From positions 1 through 18,594 of the forward strand of contig PKWQ01000041.1 of the NCBI GenBank assembly GCA_003133265.1: a DNA stretch of 18,594 bases, read 5' to 3'. Both the position numbers and the translations under genes were made by a program. Shown here in pieces: positions 8,035 through 14,630 of this stretch. The notes under the pieces were generated by a model. The model did no database searches and was not told the origin of the DNA. It worked only from the letters and a program-made list of their open reading frames with translations. Each line of letters starts with the position of its first letter. Positions within the stretch are counted from its first letter, which is position 1. The DNA is from Acetobacteraceae bacterium. GTDB taxonomy: Bacteria > Pseudomonadota > Alphaproteobacteria > Acetobacterales > Acetobacteraceae.

Positions 8035-8937
8035 TCAGCGCCGAACCTCTGCGTCTGCAACCGTGATCGTGTTGGCCGATGAACCCGGGGCTGATGAGCC
8101 GGGGGCGGGCGACGCATCGGAGAACTTGGTCTTCGCCGTGATCAGCCAGGCATTGAATTCCTGCTGCGACACCGCATGCACCACGATCGGCATGCGGGAA
8201 TGGTCCTTGCCGCAAATCTGGTTGCACTCGCCGTAGAAGGTGCCGGCCTTGTCGACACGCATCCAGGTTTCGATCGTCCGTCCGGGGATCGCGTAGCGCT
8301 GCACGCCCAACGAGGGGATGAAGAAGCTGTGGATCACCTCGGTGCTGTTGAGCAGGAGGCGGATGTTCTTGCCTTCCGGCACCACCAGCTCGTTATCGAC
8401 CTCCAGCAGCCGGCGCTGGCCCGGCTTCAGCTGATCGTCGGGGACCAGATAGCTGGAGAAATTCAGGTTGCCGCTGTCGGGATAGGTGTATTCCCAGTAC
8501 CACTGATGCGCGGTGACCTTCACGGTCATGTCGGCGTCCTGGGTACGGTCCTCGTAATAGACCAGCCGGAACGACGGCAGCACGATCACCATCAGGATCA
8601 GGATCGGCAGCACCGTCCAGGCCACTTCCAGGCCGGAATGGTGGCTGAGCTGGCTTGGCGTGGGATTGGCCTTCTTGTTGTAGCGCACCATCACCCAGAC
8701 CAGCAGCACGCCGACGAACAGCGTGATCAGGGTGATGATCACCAGCACCAGATCATGGAGCGCGATGATCCGCTCCTTCACCGGGCTGAAGCCCGGCTGC
8801 ATGCCCATTTCCCAGGGGCGCGGGGCCCCTATAACCCCCGCCTGGGCGAACGCAGCGTCCGCCAGCACCAGGGGCGCCAGCAACATCGTCGTCAGTGCGG
8901 CGAAAAGCCGCCGGTAAAAATGCATCGGCCGATCCAT
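8035..8937 (-). CDS. ctaC: Cytochrome c oxidase subunit II (CuA subunit)
   Basis: This subunit accepts electrons from cytochrome c through the binuclear CuA site and passes them to subunit I. The 300 residues comprise a signal peptide (about 1-31, ending DAAFAQ), two membrane helices at about 62-82 and 106-122, the aromatic electron-entry stretch HQWYWEY at 144-150, and a periplasmic cupredoxin domain. CuA ligands are His203, Cys238, Cys242, His246 and Met249. The residue between the two cysteines that is usually Glu (as in CSELCG) is Gln240 here. There is no C-terminal cytochrome c domain. The tail (about 272-290) is Ser/Pro/Gly-rich. An in-frame ATG at codon 5 is an alternative start; the first is preferred because GGAAG precedes it. 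It is the first gene of the oxidase operon. Confidence 0.96.
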   Translation of the reverse strand: MDRPMHFYRRLFAALTTMLLAPLVLADAAFAQAGVIGAPRPWEMGMQPGFSPVKERIIALHDLVLVIITLITLFVGVLLVWVMVRYNKKANPTPSQLSHHSGLEVAWTVLPILILMVIVLPSFRLVYYEDRTQDADMTVKVTAHQWYWEYTYPDSGNLNFSSYLVPDDQLKPGQRRLLEVDNELVVPEGKNIRLLLNSTEVIHSFFIPSLGVQRYAIPGRTIETWMRVDKAGTFYGECNQICGKDHSRMPIVVHAVSQQEFNAWLITAKTKFSDASPAPGSSAPGSSANTITVADAEVRR

Positions 8938-9002
8938 CCCGCTTCCGTCACGTCGCGCCCGAACGAGCCCCGACTCTTCAGATTATGGCCCTAGCGGAGC
9001 AT

Positions 9003-9016
9003 TTGATCTAGATCAA
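9003..9016 (-). promoter_or_regulatory. Fnr/FixK-type operator upstream of ctaC
   Basis: TTGATCTAGATCAA is a perfect 14-base palindrome and matches the Fnr/Anr/FixK consensus TTGAT-N4-ATCAA at every specified position. It ends 65 bases before the ctaC start and is the only match noticed in the window. Crp/Fnr-family regulators bind such sites in response to oxygen or nitrogen oxides. A possible -10 element (CATAAT, 8987-8982 on the minus strand) would put the box centre near -34, overlapping the -35 region. That spacing fits repression at least as well as classical -41.5 activation. The identity of the regulator and the sign of control are inferred. Confidence 0.75.
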
Positions 9017-9146
9017 GGTCAACGGCGAACCGAGCGTGAAATAAACCCGTCCCTTTTGGTGTCGGGCGCGTTTTTCCACAGGATCTCGGCAAGGGGATGG
9101 ACAGCGCGCCACAGCGGAAAACGACCGTCGGGGCCGCGCCAGGGGT

Positions 9147-9833
9147 TCAGTGCGGCAGCTTGACCAGGGTGAAAATGCCGAACGGCGGCATCTTGGCGGC
9201 CTGGATCTGGGCGCGATCCTCTTGCGCGAACAACGCCGCCATGGCGAAGTCCGGATGCCAGCCGAGCGCCCGCGAGGCCGGCGCCATCGCCCGTTCGATC
9301 CACCAGCGCGGCCCGCGTTCGGCGGCGAAGTGATTGACGAACAGGATATGCCCGCCCGGGCGCACCACCCGGCGCATCTCGGCCAGCAAGCGCCTGGGAT
9401 GCGGCACGACGGAAGCGACGAACATCGCCACCGCGATGTCGAAGCTCTCATTGTCGAAATTGGTCGCCTCGGCGTCCATTTCGTGCAGCGACTCGACATT
9501 GGCCAGCCGTTTGGTCGCAACGCGCTTATGCGCGCGCGCCAGCATCTCGGCGGAAAGATCGATCCCGACAATGCGCTTGTCCGCCACGTAGTGCGGCAGC
9601 GCGAGGCCGGTGCCCACGCCCACTTCCAGCACCCGAGTCCCCGGCAGGCGATTGACCTGGGCAACGGCGCGACGGCGGGCCGCCGCGGAAATTTCGCCGA
9701 ACAGCGTGTCGTACACGCCCGCCCACCGGCGATAGGCCGCGCGCACCTCATCGGCATCCATCGCCGTTCGCGGCGTATCGCGGGCGTTGGGCCGTCTGGC
9801 GCCTGGGCGCGGCGGCTGGAGCGTACTACTCAT
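9147..9833 (-). CDS. pmtA: SAM-dependent methyltransferase, PmtA-like (phosphatidylethanolamine N-methyltransferase)
   Basis: This 228-residue class I methyltransferase has SAM-binding motif I VLEVGVGTGL at about 68-77, the acidic residue Asp92 in GIDLSAEML, and MRRVVRPGGHILFVNHF downstream. VNHF, GWHPDF and the terminal PFGIFTLVKLP, together with the YDTLFG start of the domain, resemble bacterial PmtA proteins. These convert phosphatidylethanolamine to phosphatidylcholine at the membrane using three SAM molecules. The first 24 residues are Pro/Arg-rich and lie outside the usual domain. Met25 is an alternative start, but AGGAAG before the first ATG supports the longer form. A related quinone or other lipid methyltransferase cannot be excluded. 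It lies between the cold-shock gene and the oxidase operon, on the same strand. Confidence 0.75.
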   Translation of the reverse strand: MSSTLQPPRPGARRPNARDTPRTAMDADEVRAAYRRWAGVYDTLFGEISAAARRRAVAQVNRLPGTRVLEVGVGTGLALPHYVADKRIVGIDLSAEMLARAHKRVATKRLANVESLHEMDAEATNFDNESFDIAVAMFVASVVPHPRRLLAEMRRVVRPGGHILFVNHFAAERGPRWWIERAMAPASRALGWHPDFAMAALFAQEDRAQIQAAKMPPFGIFTLVKLPH

Positions 9834-9974
9834 GCGAGGCGGGCTTCCTTCCGCACCTGCCTAGACTAAGGCATACGTACCGCGCAAGCCCCGCGTAAGC
9901 GGAGAGCGTGCGCTGGTGGCTTGGCGGCTATGTCCGGCGGGCTGAAATCAGTCTGCCACCGTCTTGGGGCATAT

Positions 9975-10184
9975 TCAATCGGCCGGCGTCAGATTGACCG
10001 CGGCACTGCGGCCGTTCTGCTGCATTTCGATCTCGAAGCCGATCTTCTGACCCTCGGCCAGCGTCCGCAGCCCGGCTTTCTGCACCGCGCTGATATGGAC
10101 GAAGACATCCTTGCCGCCCTCGTCGGGCGCGACAAAGCCGTAGCCCTTTGTTGGATTGAACCACTTCACGACACCCTGGGGCAT
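9975..10184 (-). CDS. Cold-shock protein (CspA family)
   Basis: This 69-residue single cold-shock domain is expected to bind single-stranded RNA/DNA and act as an RNA chaperone. It starts MPQGVVKWFNPTKGYGFV. RNP1 (KGYGFV, 13-18) and RNP2 (VFVHIS, 27-32) are intact, with surrounding aromatic residues Trp8, Phe9, Tyr15, Phe17, Phe28 and His30. Length is standard (65-70). AAAGG lies upstream of the ATG. The upstream gap to gcrA is 283 bases, leaving room for a long leader as seen in many cspA-type genes. Whether it is cold-induced cannot be read from the sequence. Confidence 0.95.
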   Translation of the reverse strand: MPQGVVKWFNPTKGYGFVAPDEGGKDVFVHISAVQKAGLRTLAEGQKIGFEIEMQQNGRSAAVNLTPAD

Positions 10185-10467
10185 CGACGTGCTGCCTTTC
10201 TGCCTGCGGCAACACCCAAACCATCAATAGACCGGCATGGCCGGGCCTCGCCCTGTTGAACAGCGGCGCACAGGCAGATCGTCTCGCGTCCGGCCTATGG
10301 CGCCTTTGCCGCAGGCCCCCGCCCAGCCGTTTTCCTGGACCAGCGAACCTGCCGACACACAAGGATACTCATTCCGGACCGGCGATCACAACGAAACCGA
10401 CGCCTGGGAGGACAGATTTTACCGGATTTGTAATCCGCCCGCCTTCGCCTCAGGCCCCGCCTTCACC
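10185..10467 (-). promoter_or_regulatory. Upstream region and possible long leader of the cold-shock gene
   Basis: This 283-base gap between gcrA and the cold-shock gene holds no convincing gene. A candidate promoter on the minus strand is TTGTGA (10391-10386) with an 18-base spacer to TATCCT (10367-10362). It would give a leader of about 170 nt before the ATG at 10184. A short inverted repeat (CGGATT-loop-AATCCG) near 10423-10437 lacks a T-run. The right end of the gap carries one copy of an 18-base tandem repeat that overlaps the gcrA stop. Promoter assignment is by eye only. Confidence 0.35.
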
Positions 10468-10474
10468 TCAGGCC
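10439..10474. repeat. 18-base tandem repeat spanning the gcrA stop codon
   Basis: Two adjacent 18-base units (10439-10456 and 10457-10474; plus-strand unit CCGCCTTCRCCTCAGGCC) differ at a single base. The right-hand unit includes the gcrA stop codon, and the left-hand unit repeats the same TGA context just downstream. This looks like a small local duplication of the gcrA 3' end. No hairpin or protein-binding role is evident. Confidence 0.7.
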
Positions 10475-10992
10475 GCGTCTTCGCGACGGTCGCGCACCTT
10501 CACATAGGCGAGCGCGGCGTGCGTGGCGCAATACGGCTTCCCCGCCGATGCCTCGTCGTCGCAGAAATGGAAGCTTTTGGTGCCCGGCTCGCCGATCGGC
10601 CAGCAGCAGGTCAATGTGCGCGCATAGGGACGCGGCACCGCCTGCATGCGCGGGGCAGGCGCTGCCACCGGCGGGACGCTATGGGCCGAAGCGACCGGGA
10701 TCGGCTCCTGCCGGGATGCCAGAGGCTGCTGCGCCACCACCTGCTGTGCGTTGCCGCTGGACAGCGGCGGCAGGGTCGGCCCCGCCACCCTGCGGGCAGC
10801 CGGACGGCGCGTCGCGGCACCATCCCCGCCGTCGCGACGGATCGGCGAGGGACGCGCCGGCAGGTCCAGCCGGTGCGCCTTGCCGACAACCGCGTTCTTC
10901 GACACCCCGAGCCGGCGGCCGATCTCGGCCGTCGAATGCCCCTCCGCCCACAGGCCCCTGAGTCGGACGATGATATCTTCTGTCCACTCCAT
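10468..10992 (-). CDS. gcrA: GcrA cell-cycle regulator
   Basis: GcrA is an alphaproteobacterial transcription factor that binds sigma70-RNA polymerase and activates promoters carrying CcrM-methylated GANTC sites. The 174-residue product starts MEWTEDIIVRLRGLWAEG. It contains the N-terminal helix-turn-helix-like DNA-binding region with AEIGRRLGVSKNAVVGKAHRL (about 22-42). A Pro/Ala/Arg-rich linker (about 45-140) follows. The C-terminal Cys/Trp-rich polymerase-binding part includes CCWPIGEPG and FCDDEASAGKPYCATHAALAY. Length matches the Caulobacter protein. GGAGG lies 8 bases before the ATG. It is not obviously cotranscribed with its neighbours, because gaps of 174 and 283 bases flank it. Confidence 0.93.
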   Translation of the reverse strand: MEWTEDIIVRLRGLWAEGHSTAEIGRRLGVSKNAVVGKAHRLDLPARPSPIRRDGGDGAATRRPAARRVAGPTLPPLSSGNAQQVVAQQPLASRQEPIPVASAHSVPPVAAPAPRMQAVPRPYARTLTCCWPIGEPGTKSFHFCDDEASAGKPYCATHAALAYVKVRDRREDAA

Positions 10993-11097
10993 CTCGCGGT
11001 CCTCCAGACCAATGTCTACAAGATACGGTATAGGGACGGAGACCCGGGCTCAACGACTCAATGCAGGGCAACCACAAAAAGTTGTGGAAAACCCTGC
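10993..11097 (-). promoter_or_regulatory. gcrA upstream control region with nested inverted repeat
   Basis: Features on the minus strand upstream of gcrA are as follows. A possible -35 TTGAGC (11053-11048) is followed by -10 TACCGT (11030-11025, 17-base spacer) or TATACC (11032-11027, 15-base spacer). A GANTC site lies at 11055-11059. A two-tier inverted repeat spans 11063-11097, with outer arms GCAGGG/CCCTGC and inner arms CCACAA/TTGTGG around an AAAG loop. Its right inner arm forms TTTTCCACA, one mismatch from the DnaA box TTATCCACA. In Caulobacter, gcrA is controlled by DnaA and CcrM methylation, so the layout is suggestive. None of the sites is proven. Confidence 0.4.
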
Positions 11098-11166
11098 CTG
11101 AAGCCACAACCCCTGGGGGATGAGAACGGCCAAACGGCCGAAACGATGCGTTATATTAACCAACGC

Positions 11167-12123
11167 TTAAAAAAGCAGGCCCTTTTTCAGCAATCCGTGG
11201 ATACCCTTCTCGCCGTTCACCGTCTGGGTGACATGGAAATCCACCGCCAATGAGCAGAACTGATAGGCCTGCTGGCGCGACAGATTGCTGCGCCCGCAGA
11301 TGAAGGCGATCATCTCCCGCAGCGCCTGTTTCATGGCGATGTCCAGGTCCTCGTTCATGCCCATGGTGATGAAGTGGGTCGCGGTTTCCGCGCGCGGGAA
11401 GCGCAGCAGCGGGTTCTTCGCCCCATTGCCCTTATGCAGCGTCAGGGTGAAGGTCCCGGTCAGGCAGATTTCCAGCGCGTTGATGCAGACCTCGCCGTCG
11501 CCCTGCACGCCGTGGCCGTCACCGGCCGAGAAATTGGCGCCCGGCACCCAGACCGGCAGGAACAGGGTCGATCCCTCGCCCAGTTCCTTGTTGTCCAGGT
11601 TGCCGCCATGCTCGCGCGGCTCCTTGGACGAGATCGTGCCGTAGTTCGGCGGCGGCGCCACGCCCATCACGCCGAAGAACGGCGCCAGCGCCAGTTCCGT
11701 CCCCCATGGCAGGTGGCAGACCTTGCGCGCGCGATCGATCGGGATGTGGCTCAGATAGCGTTCGGGGAAATCCTCCGGCAGCGTGCCCAGCAACGGGCGG
11801 AAGCCGCAATAGCCCCAGTCGGCGCCGAACTCGATCTTGTCGATCTTCACTTCCAGCATGTCGCCCGGCTCGGCGCCGGCGACCGCGACCGGACCGGTCA
11901 GGATGTGCCCGCCCGCGCGCGGCAGGTTGGCGGCATGGATCGCCAACAGCGCCGGCGGGATGGCAAGGCCGGAACCGGCCGGCGGCATCACCTCCGGCCC
12001 GCCGGAGACGCATTCCAGCACCACCGTATCGCCGGAAGCGACCGTCAGTACCGCCGGGAAGGACGCATCGAACATGCCCCAGCGCACGGTTTCCGGCGTG
12101 GGCAGCAGGCGGTGCATGGCCAT
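11167..12123 (-). CDS. Acetamidase/formamidase family protein
   Basis: This 318-residue protein belongs to the FmdA/AmdA family of metal-dependent amidases, which hydrolyse short-chain amides such as formamide or acetamide to the acid and ammonia. Family segments visible are GGHILTGPVAVAGAEPGDMLEV (about 71-92), the GYCGFRPLLG region, EPREHGGNLDNKEL, and VPGANFSAGDGHGVQGDGEV. It is nearer the shorter, roughly 310-residue subgroup than the roughly 400-residue Methylophilus FmdA. The natural substrate of short members is often unknown. GGAG lies before the ATG at 12123. No porin, regulator or urea-transport gene accompanies it, so the context does not identify a substrate. It probably acts in the cytoplasm, since no signal peptide is seen. 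Confidence 0.85.
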   Translation of the reverse strand: MAMHRLLPTPETVRWGMFDASFPAVLTVASGDTVVLECVSGGPEVMPPAGSGLAIPPALLAIHAANLPRAGGHILTGPVAVAGAEPGDMLEVKIDKIEFGADWGYCGFRPLLGTLPEDFPERYLSHIPIDRARKVCHLPWGTELALAPFFGVMGVAPPPNYGTISSKEPREHGGNLDNKELGEGSTLFLPVWVPGANFSAGDGHGVQGDGEVCINALEICLTGTFTLTLHKGNGAKNPLLRFPRAETATHFITMGMNEDLDIAMKQALREMIAFICGRSNLSRQQAYQFCSLAVDFHVTQTVNGEKGIHGLLKKGLLF

Positions 12124-12197
12124 GAAAAAACTCCGTCAGGATTGCTGCCCCGATCGTGGCGGAGACGGCGCGCGGATTCAACCAGCAACGGCCACAC

Positions 12198-12218
12198 GAC
12201 GCCGGCCAGGCCGGCGTC
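12198..12218 (-). terminator. GC-rich hairpin just after tatA
   Basis: A perfect 9-base inverted repeat (GACGCCGGC / GCCGGCGTC, 3-base loop) starts 7 bases after the tatA stop on the minus strand. There is no following U-tract, so it is a weak candidate for an intrinsic terminator. It may instead protect the transcript 3' end or act with Rho. Confidence 0.35.
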
Positions 12219-12224
12219 CGGCTG

Positions 12225-12473
12225 TCAGCCCTGGTGCGAGGCCGTCGTCTGGGACGTGCCAGTGCCGGTCTTCGCGCCGGGGCCGGAGATCGTGCCGGTC
12301 GGCTTGTCGGCGCTGGCCTCGGCCGAGACGTCTTCTTCCTCGGCCATGTTCTTCTTGAAGGATTTGATGCCCTTCGCGAAGTCGCCCATCAAATTGCTGA
12401 CCTTGCCGCTGCCAAACAGCAGCAGAACGACCAGCAGCACGACAAGCCAGTGCCAGATACTGAAGCTACCCAT
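12225..12473 (-). CDS. tatA: Sec-independent translocase subunit TatA/TatE
   Basis: TatA oligomerises in the cytoplasmic membrane to form the passage for folded Tat substrates. The 82-residue form has an N-terminal hydrophobic helix (about 5-19), the conserved Phe20-Gly21 hinge (LLLFGSGK), an amphipathic helix with GDFAKGIKSFKK, and an acidic then Gly/Thr-rich tail. An in-frame ATG 24 bases upstream would add eight residues. The start at 12473 is preferred because GGAGG lies six bases before it and MGSFSIWHW is the usual TatA opening. TatB and TatC are absent here, although the three genes are adjacent in many alphaproteobacteria. Confidence 0.92.
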   Translation of the reverse strand: MGSFSIWHWLVVLLVVLLLFGSGKVSNLMGDFAKGIKSFKKNMAEEEDVSAEASADKPTGTISGPGAKTGTGTSQTTASHQG

Positions 12474-12608
12474 AGTCCCTCCGATGGAGGCGGACATCCG
12501 CCCCGCTTGGCCCTGATCTTAGCCCGGTCGGGCCGGCGCAATCTATAGAGCCCGCGCACCCCGTTGCCAACGACATGGCGCGAGCGCGCGCGCACCGCAA
12601 GCGATGTT

Positions 12609-13151
12609 TCACTGCTGGCTGGCGATCCGCACCGCTTTCGGCGTGGCCTCGACGATCTGCTCGGTGCTCGCCGGGCGCCGCGGGCGGATGAAACCGTATG
12701 TCGGGTACTCCGCCGTGCCCATCTGCCCGCTCGGCGGCCAAAACACGCGCACCACGCTCCAGTCGTTGGCCGAGGAGACATCGACGACGACCTGATCCTC
12801 GGTCACCCGGTGATGCACCCAGTTGGCCTGCGCCACCAGGATCCGCCGTGGCTCCAGCACGCGCGCGACCACCGCGACATGGCCCGACGCCAGCCGCTCG
12901 GAGCGGCGGAACACCAGCACGCTGCCCACCACGGGGGCATGGCCACGCGCATACAGCCCGTCGGCCGCGCTCCACCAGCTATCCGCCGGCCCGCGCAGCG
13001 TCACGCCGGACAGCACCCGGGCGAACGGGGCGCATTCCAGCGCCACCGCGCCACCGACATAGGCCGCGCCGTCCCCCTGGCCCTCCACGCGCGGCGAGCC
13101 GCAGGCAGCCAGCAGGAAGCAGAGCAACACGGGCACGAACAGTCGGCGCAT
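12609..13151 (-). CDS. CHAP-domain lipoprotein (putative cell-wall amidase/endopeptidase)
   Basis: This 180-residue protein has a lipoprotein signal peptide with lipobox LAAC (Cys17) and is expected to be membrane-anchored in the periplasm. The body resembles a CHAP (NlpC/P60-related) domain: candidate nucleophile Cys40 in ALECAPFAR, His91 in SGHVAVV, and a polar residue in VAQANW (Asn110). CHAP enzymes cleave peptidoglycan cross-links or amide bonds. The segment PVVGSVLVFRRSE before the His is typical. A strong GGAGGGG precedes the ATG. The substrate is not determined. The gene lies between the CoA-transferase and tatA on the same strand, with no functional link evident. Confidence 0.85.
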   Translation of the reverse strand: MRRLFVPVLLCFLLAACGSPRVEGQGDGAAYVGGAVALECAPFARVLSGVTLRGPADSWWSAADGLYARGHAPVVGSVLVFRRSERLASGHVAVVARVLEPRRILVAQANWVHHRVTEDQVVVDVSSANDWSVVRVFWPPSGQMGTAEYPTYGFIRPRRPASTEQIVEATPKAVRIASQQ

Positions 13152-13211
13152 CTGAACCCCTCCGCGCCGGACTATCCCGCGACGGCTGAGAAGAATGCAA
13201 CAACAGCCTGA

Positions 13212-14408
13212 TCAGGCGTGTTTTTTTGCCTCGCCCAGTAGCGTATTCAGCACATAGTCGTTGTGCGCGCCCAGCGCCGGGCCGGTCCAGCCGATCGCCG
13301 CTTCCGGCGGATCGCCGTCCAGCCGGATCGCCGAGCCGGGATGCAGCGTGCGCCCGATCAACGGGTCCATCACCTGCTGCACCGATTTGCGCGCCAGGAA
13401 ATGCGGGTCGGTGGCACAATCGGCGATGTCGAACAGGCGCGAGCACGGCACGTCGGCCGCCTCCAGCAACTCCTGCGCCTGTTTCGCCGGATGGGTGCGG
13501 GTCCAGGCGGCGATCGCCGCGTCCAGCGCCGCGCGATTGTCGCAGCGATCGTTGTTGGTGATGAAGCGCGGGTCCGTCGCCAGTTCCGCCCGGCCGATGA
13601 CGCCCATCAGCCGGGCGAAGATCAGATCGGAGTTGCCGGCAATGCATAGCCATTTGCCGTCGGCGCAGGGATAGGTGTTGGTCGGCGAGGCGGTCTGGAT
13701 CGCGGCACCCTGCGGCTGGCGAACCCGCCCGTCCAGCGCGTATTCCGGCAGCATCCCCTCCATCAGGCTGAACACGCTGTCGACTAGGCTGACATCGACG
13801 ATGCGGCCCTTGCCGGTCCCCGTCACGTCGCGCTGCCACAGCGCCGACAACAGCCCGATCGCCGCGTACATCCCGGCCAGATCGTCGCTGATCGAAATCC
13901 CGCAGCGCGGCGGCGGCAGGTCCGAACTGCCGGCGGGATGCGCGGTCAGGTGGCGGATGCCGCCCATCGCCTCGCCGATCGCGCCGAACGCCGGCTTGTC
14001 GCGGTACGGCCCGTCCTGGCCGTAGCCCGACACCCGCGCGATCACCAGCCTGGGGTTGAGCGCATGCAGCATGTCCGGCCCCAGCCCCAGCTTCTCCAGC
14101 TGCCCGGCGCGAAAATTCTCCACCAGCACGTCCGCCCGGGCCGCAAGCTTCAGCGCCGTGTCGCGGTCCTTCTTCAGGTCGAGCTCGACCGAGAGCTTGT
14201 TGCGCCCATGCACGCTGAACCAGACCGAGCTGCCGTTCGCCATCGCGCCCCAGCCCCGGAACGGGTCGCCGCCGGGCGGTTCGATCTTGATCACCTCCGC
14301 CCCCAGGTCAGCCAGGATGCGGGTGCAGAACGGGCCGGCGATGTAGTGACCGAGTTCCAGCACTTTCAGGCCGACCAGCGGACCGGTACGCAGCGGCGGG
14401 ACGGGCAT
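13212..14408 (-). CDS. CaiB/BaiF family (class III) CoA-transferase
   Basis: Class III CoA-transferases move CoA between carboxylic acids through a covalent Asp intermediate. The 398-residue product starts with the family N-terminus LVGLKVLELGHYIAGPF and carries KIEPPGGDPFR, DVLVENFRAG and VSGYGQDGPY. The expected nucleophile is Asp175 in ISDDLAGM, aligning with the GDSNTGM segment of formyl-CoA transferase. TGTGKGRIVDVSLVDSV follows. The donor and acceptor cannot be predicted; formyl-CoA:oxalate transfer is not supported because no oxalyl-CoA decarboxylase is present. GGAG precedes the ATG. The gene is divergent from the amidase pair, with a 341-base shared upstream region, so a common pathway is possible but unproven. 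Confidence 0.9.
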   Translation of the reverse strand: MPVPPLRTGPLVGLKVLELGHYIAGPFCTRILADLGAEVIKIEPPGGDPFRGWGAMANGSSVWFSVHGRNKLSVELDLKKDRDTALKLAARADVLVENFRAGQLEKLGLGPDMLHALNPRLVIARVSGYGQDGPYRDKPAFGAIGEAMGGIRHLTAHPAGSSDLPPPRCGISISDDLAGMYAAIGLLSALWQRDVTGTGKGRIVDVSLVDSVFSLMEGMLPEYALDGRVRQPQGAAIQTASPTNTYPCADGKWLCIAGNSDLIFARLMGVIGRAELATDPRFITNNDRCDNRAALDAAIAAWTRTHPAKQAQELLEAADVPCSRLFDIADCATDPHFLARKSVQQVMDPLIGRTLHPGSAIRLDGDPPEAAIGWTGPALGAHNDYVLNTLLGEAKKHA

Positions 14409-14508
14409 GAATGTCTCCAGATGATCGGTTTGCGAGCGAAGCCGGTCACGTTTTCGCGCGTGCCAACCCTTTAGGCTTCCGGCAATTAGACCGCGACGTA
14501 TGTTTAGT

Positions 14509-14630
14509 CGAGGGACCGGCGCTTTGCCGGTCTCTCGTTTCCTCCCGATGTTGCGCGCCCCGGCTCTCTAATCCGGCCGGCCGCGCAAACCACTCGCGGC
14601 GGCGCGGCTCGGTGCCGCGCCGCCATTTTT
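14509..14630 (+). ncRNA. Candidate small RNA or leader RNA with three stem-loops and an anti-Shine-Dalgarno site
   Basis: Stem-loop 1 pairs 14509-14520 with 14526-14537 (12 base pairs including one G-U, loop GCTTT). A single-stranded linker follows, carrying TTTCCTCCC (14538-14546), complementary to a Shine-Dalgarno sequence. Stem-loop 2 pairs 14551-14557 with 14582-14588 (TTGCGCG/CGCGCAA), with further inner pairs such as CCGG/CCGG. Stem-loop 3 is the terminator at 14598-14630. A weak -10-like TATGTT at 14499-14504 would start transcription near 14511, giving about 120 nt. The orientation is set by the T-run. It belongs to no family I can name. A transcription attenuator of the amidase operon is the main alternative to a free-standing small RNA. 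Confidence 0.5.
14598..14630 (+). terminator. Intrinsic (Rho-independent) terminator
   Basis: A perfect 11-base-pair all-GC stem (14598-14608 with 14614-14624), loop TCGGT, is followed by A and five T residues (14625-14630) on the plus strand. There is no T-run on the other strand. No plus-strand gene lies upstream of it in the gap. It therefore must end a non-coding transcript, or act as an attenuator 119 bases before the AtzG-like start. Confidence 0.8.

Noticed and set aside
5993..8236. A 747-codon open frame on the plus strand opposite ctaC, ctaD and ctaB
   Set aside because: It is antisense to three well-defined oxidase genes and its product is low-complexity, rich in His, Arg, Asp and Gln, as expected from the complement of GC-rich codons.
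9017..9146. Possible extension of the methyltransferase in other minus-strand frames toward ctaC
   Set aside because: The PmtA-like frame ends naturally at 9147 with a family-typical C-terminus. The alternative frames have no start or homology of their own.
13206..13217. Perfect palindrome GCCTGATCAGGC at the end of the CoA-transferase gene, near a run of seven T residues
   Set aside because: The palindrome has no loop space. The T-run lies inside the CoA-transferase coding sequence and is on the wrong side for a terminator of that gene.
14509..14630. Guanidine-I (ykkC) or another known riboswitch before the amidase pair
   Set aside because: Considered because amidases of this type can occur in guanidine or urea operons. 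The conserved ykkC sequence blocks are not present.
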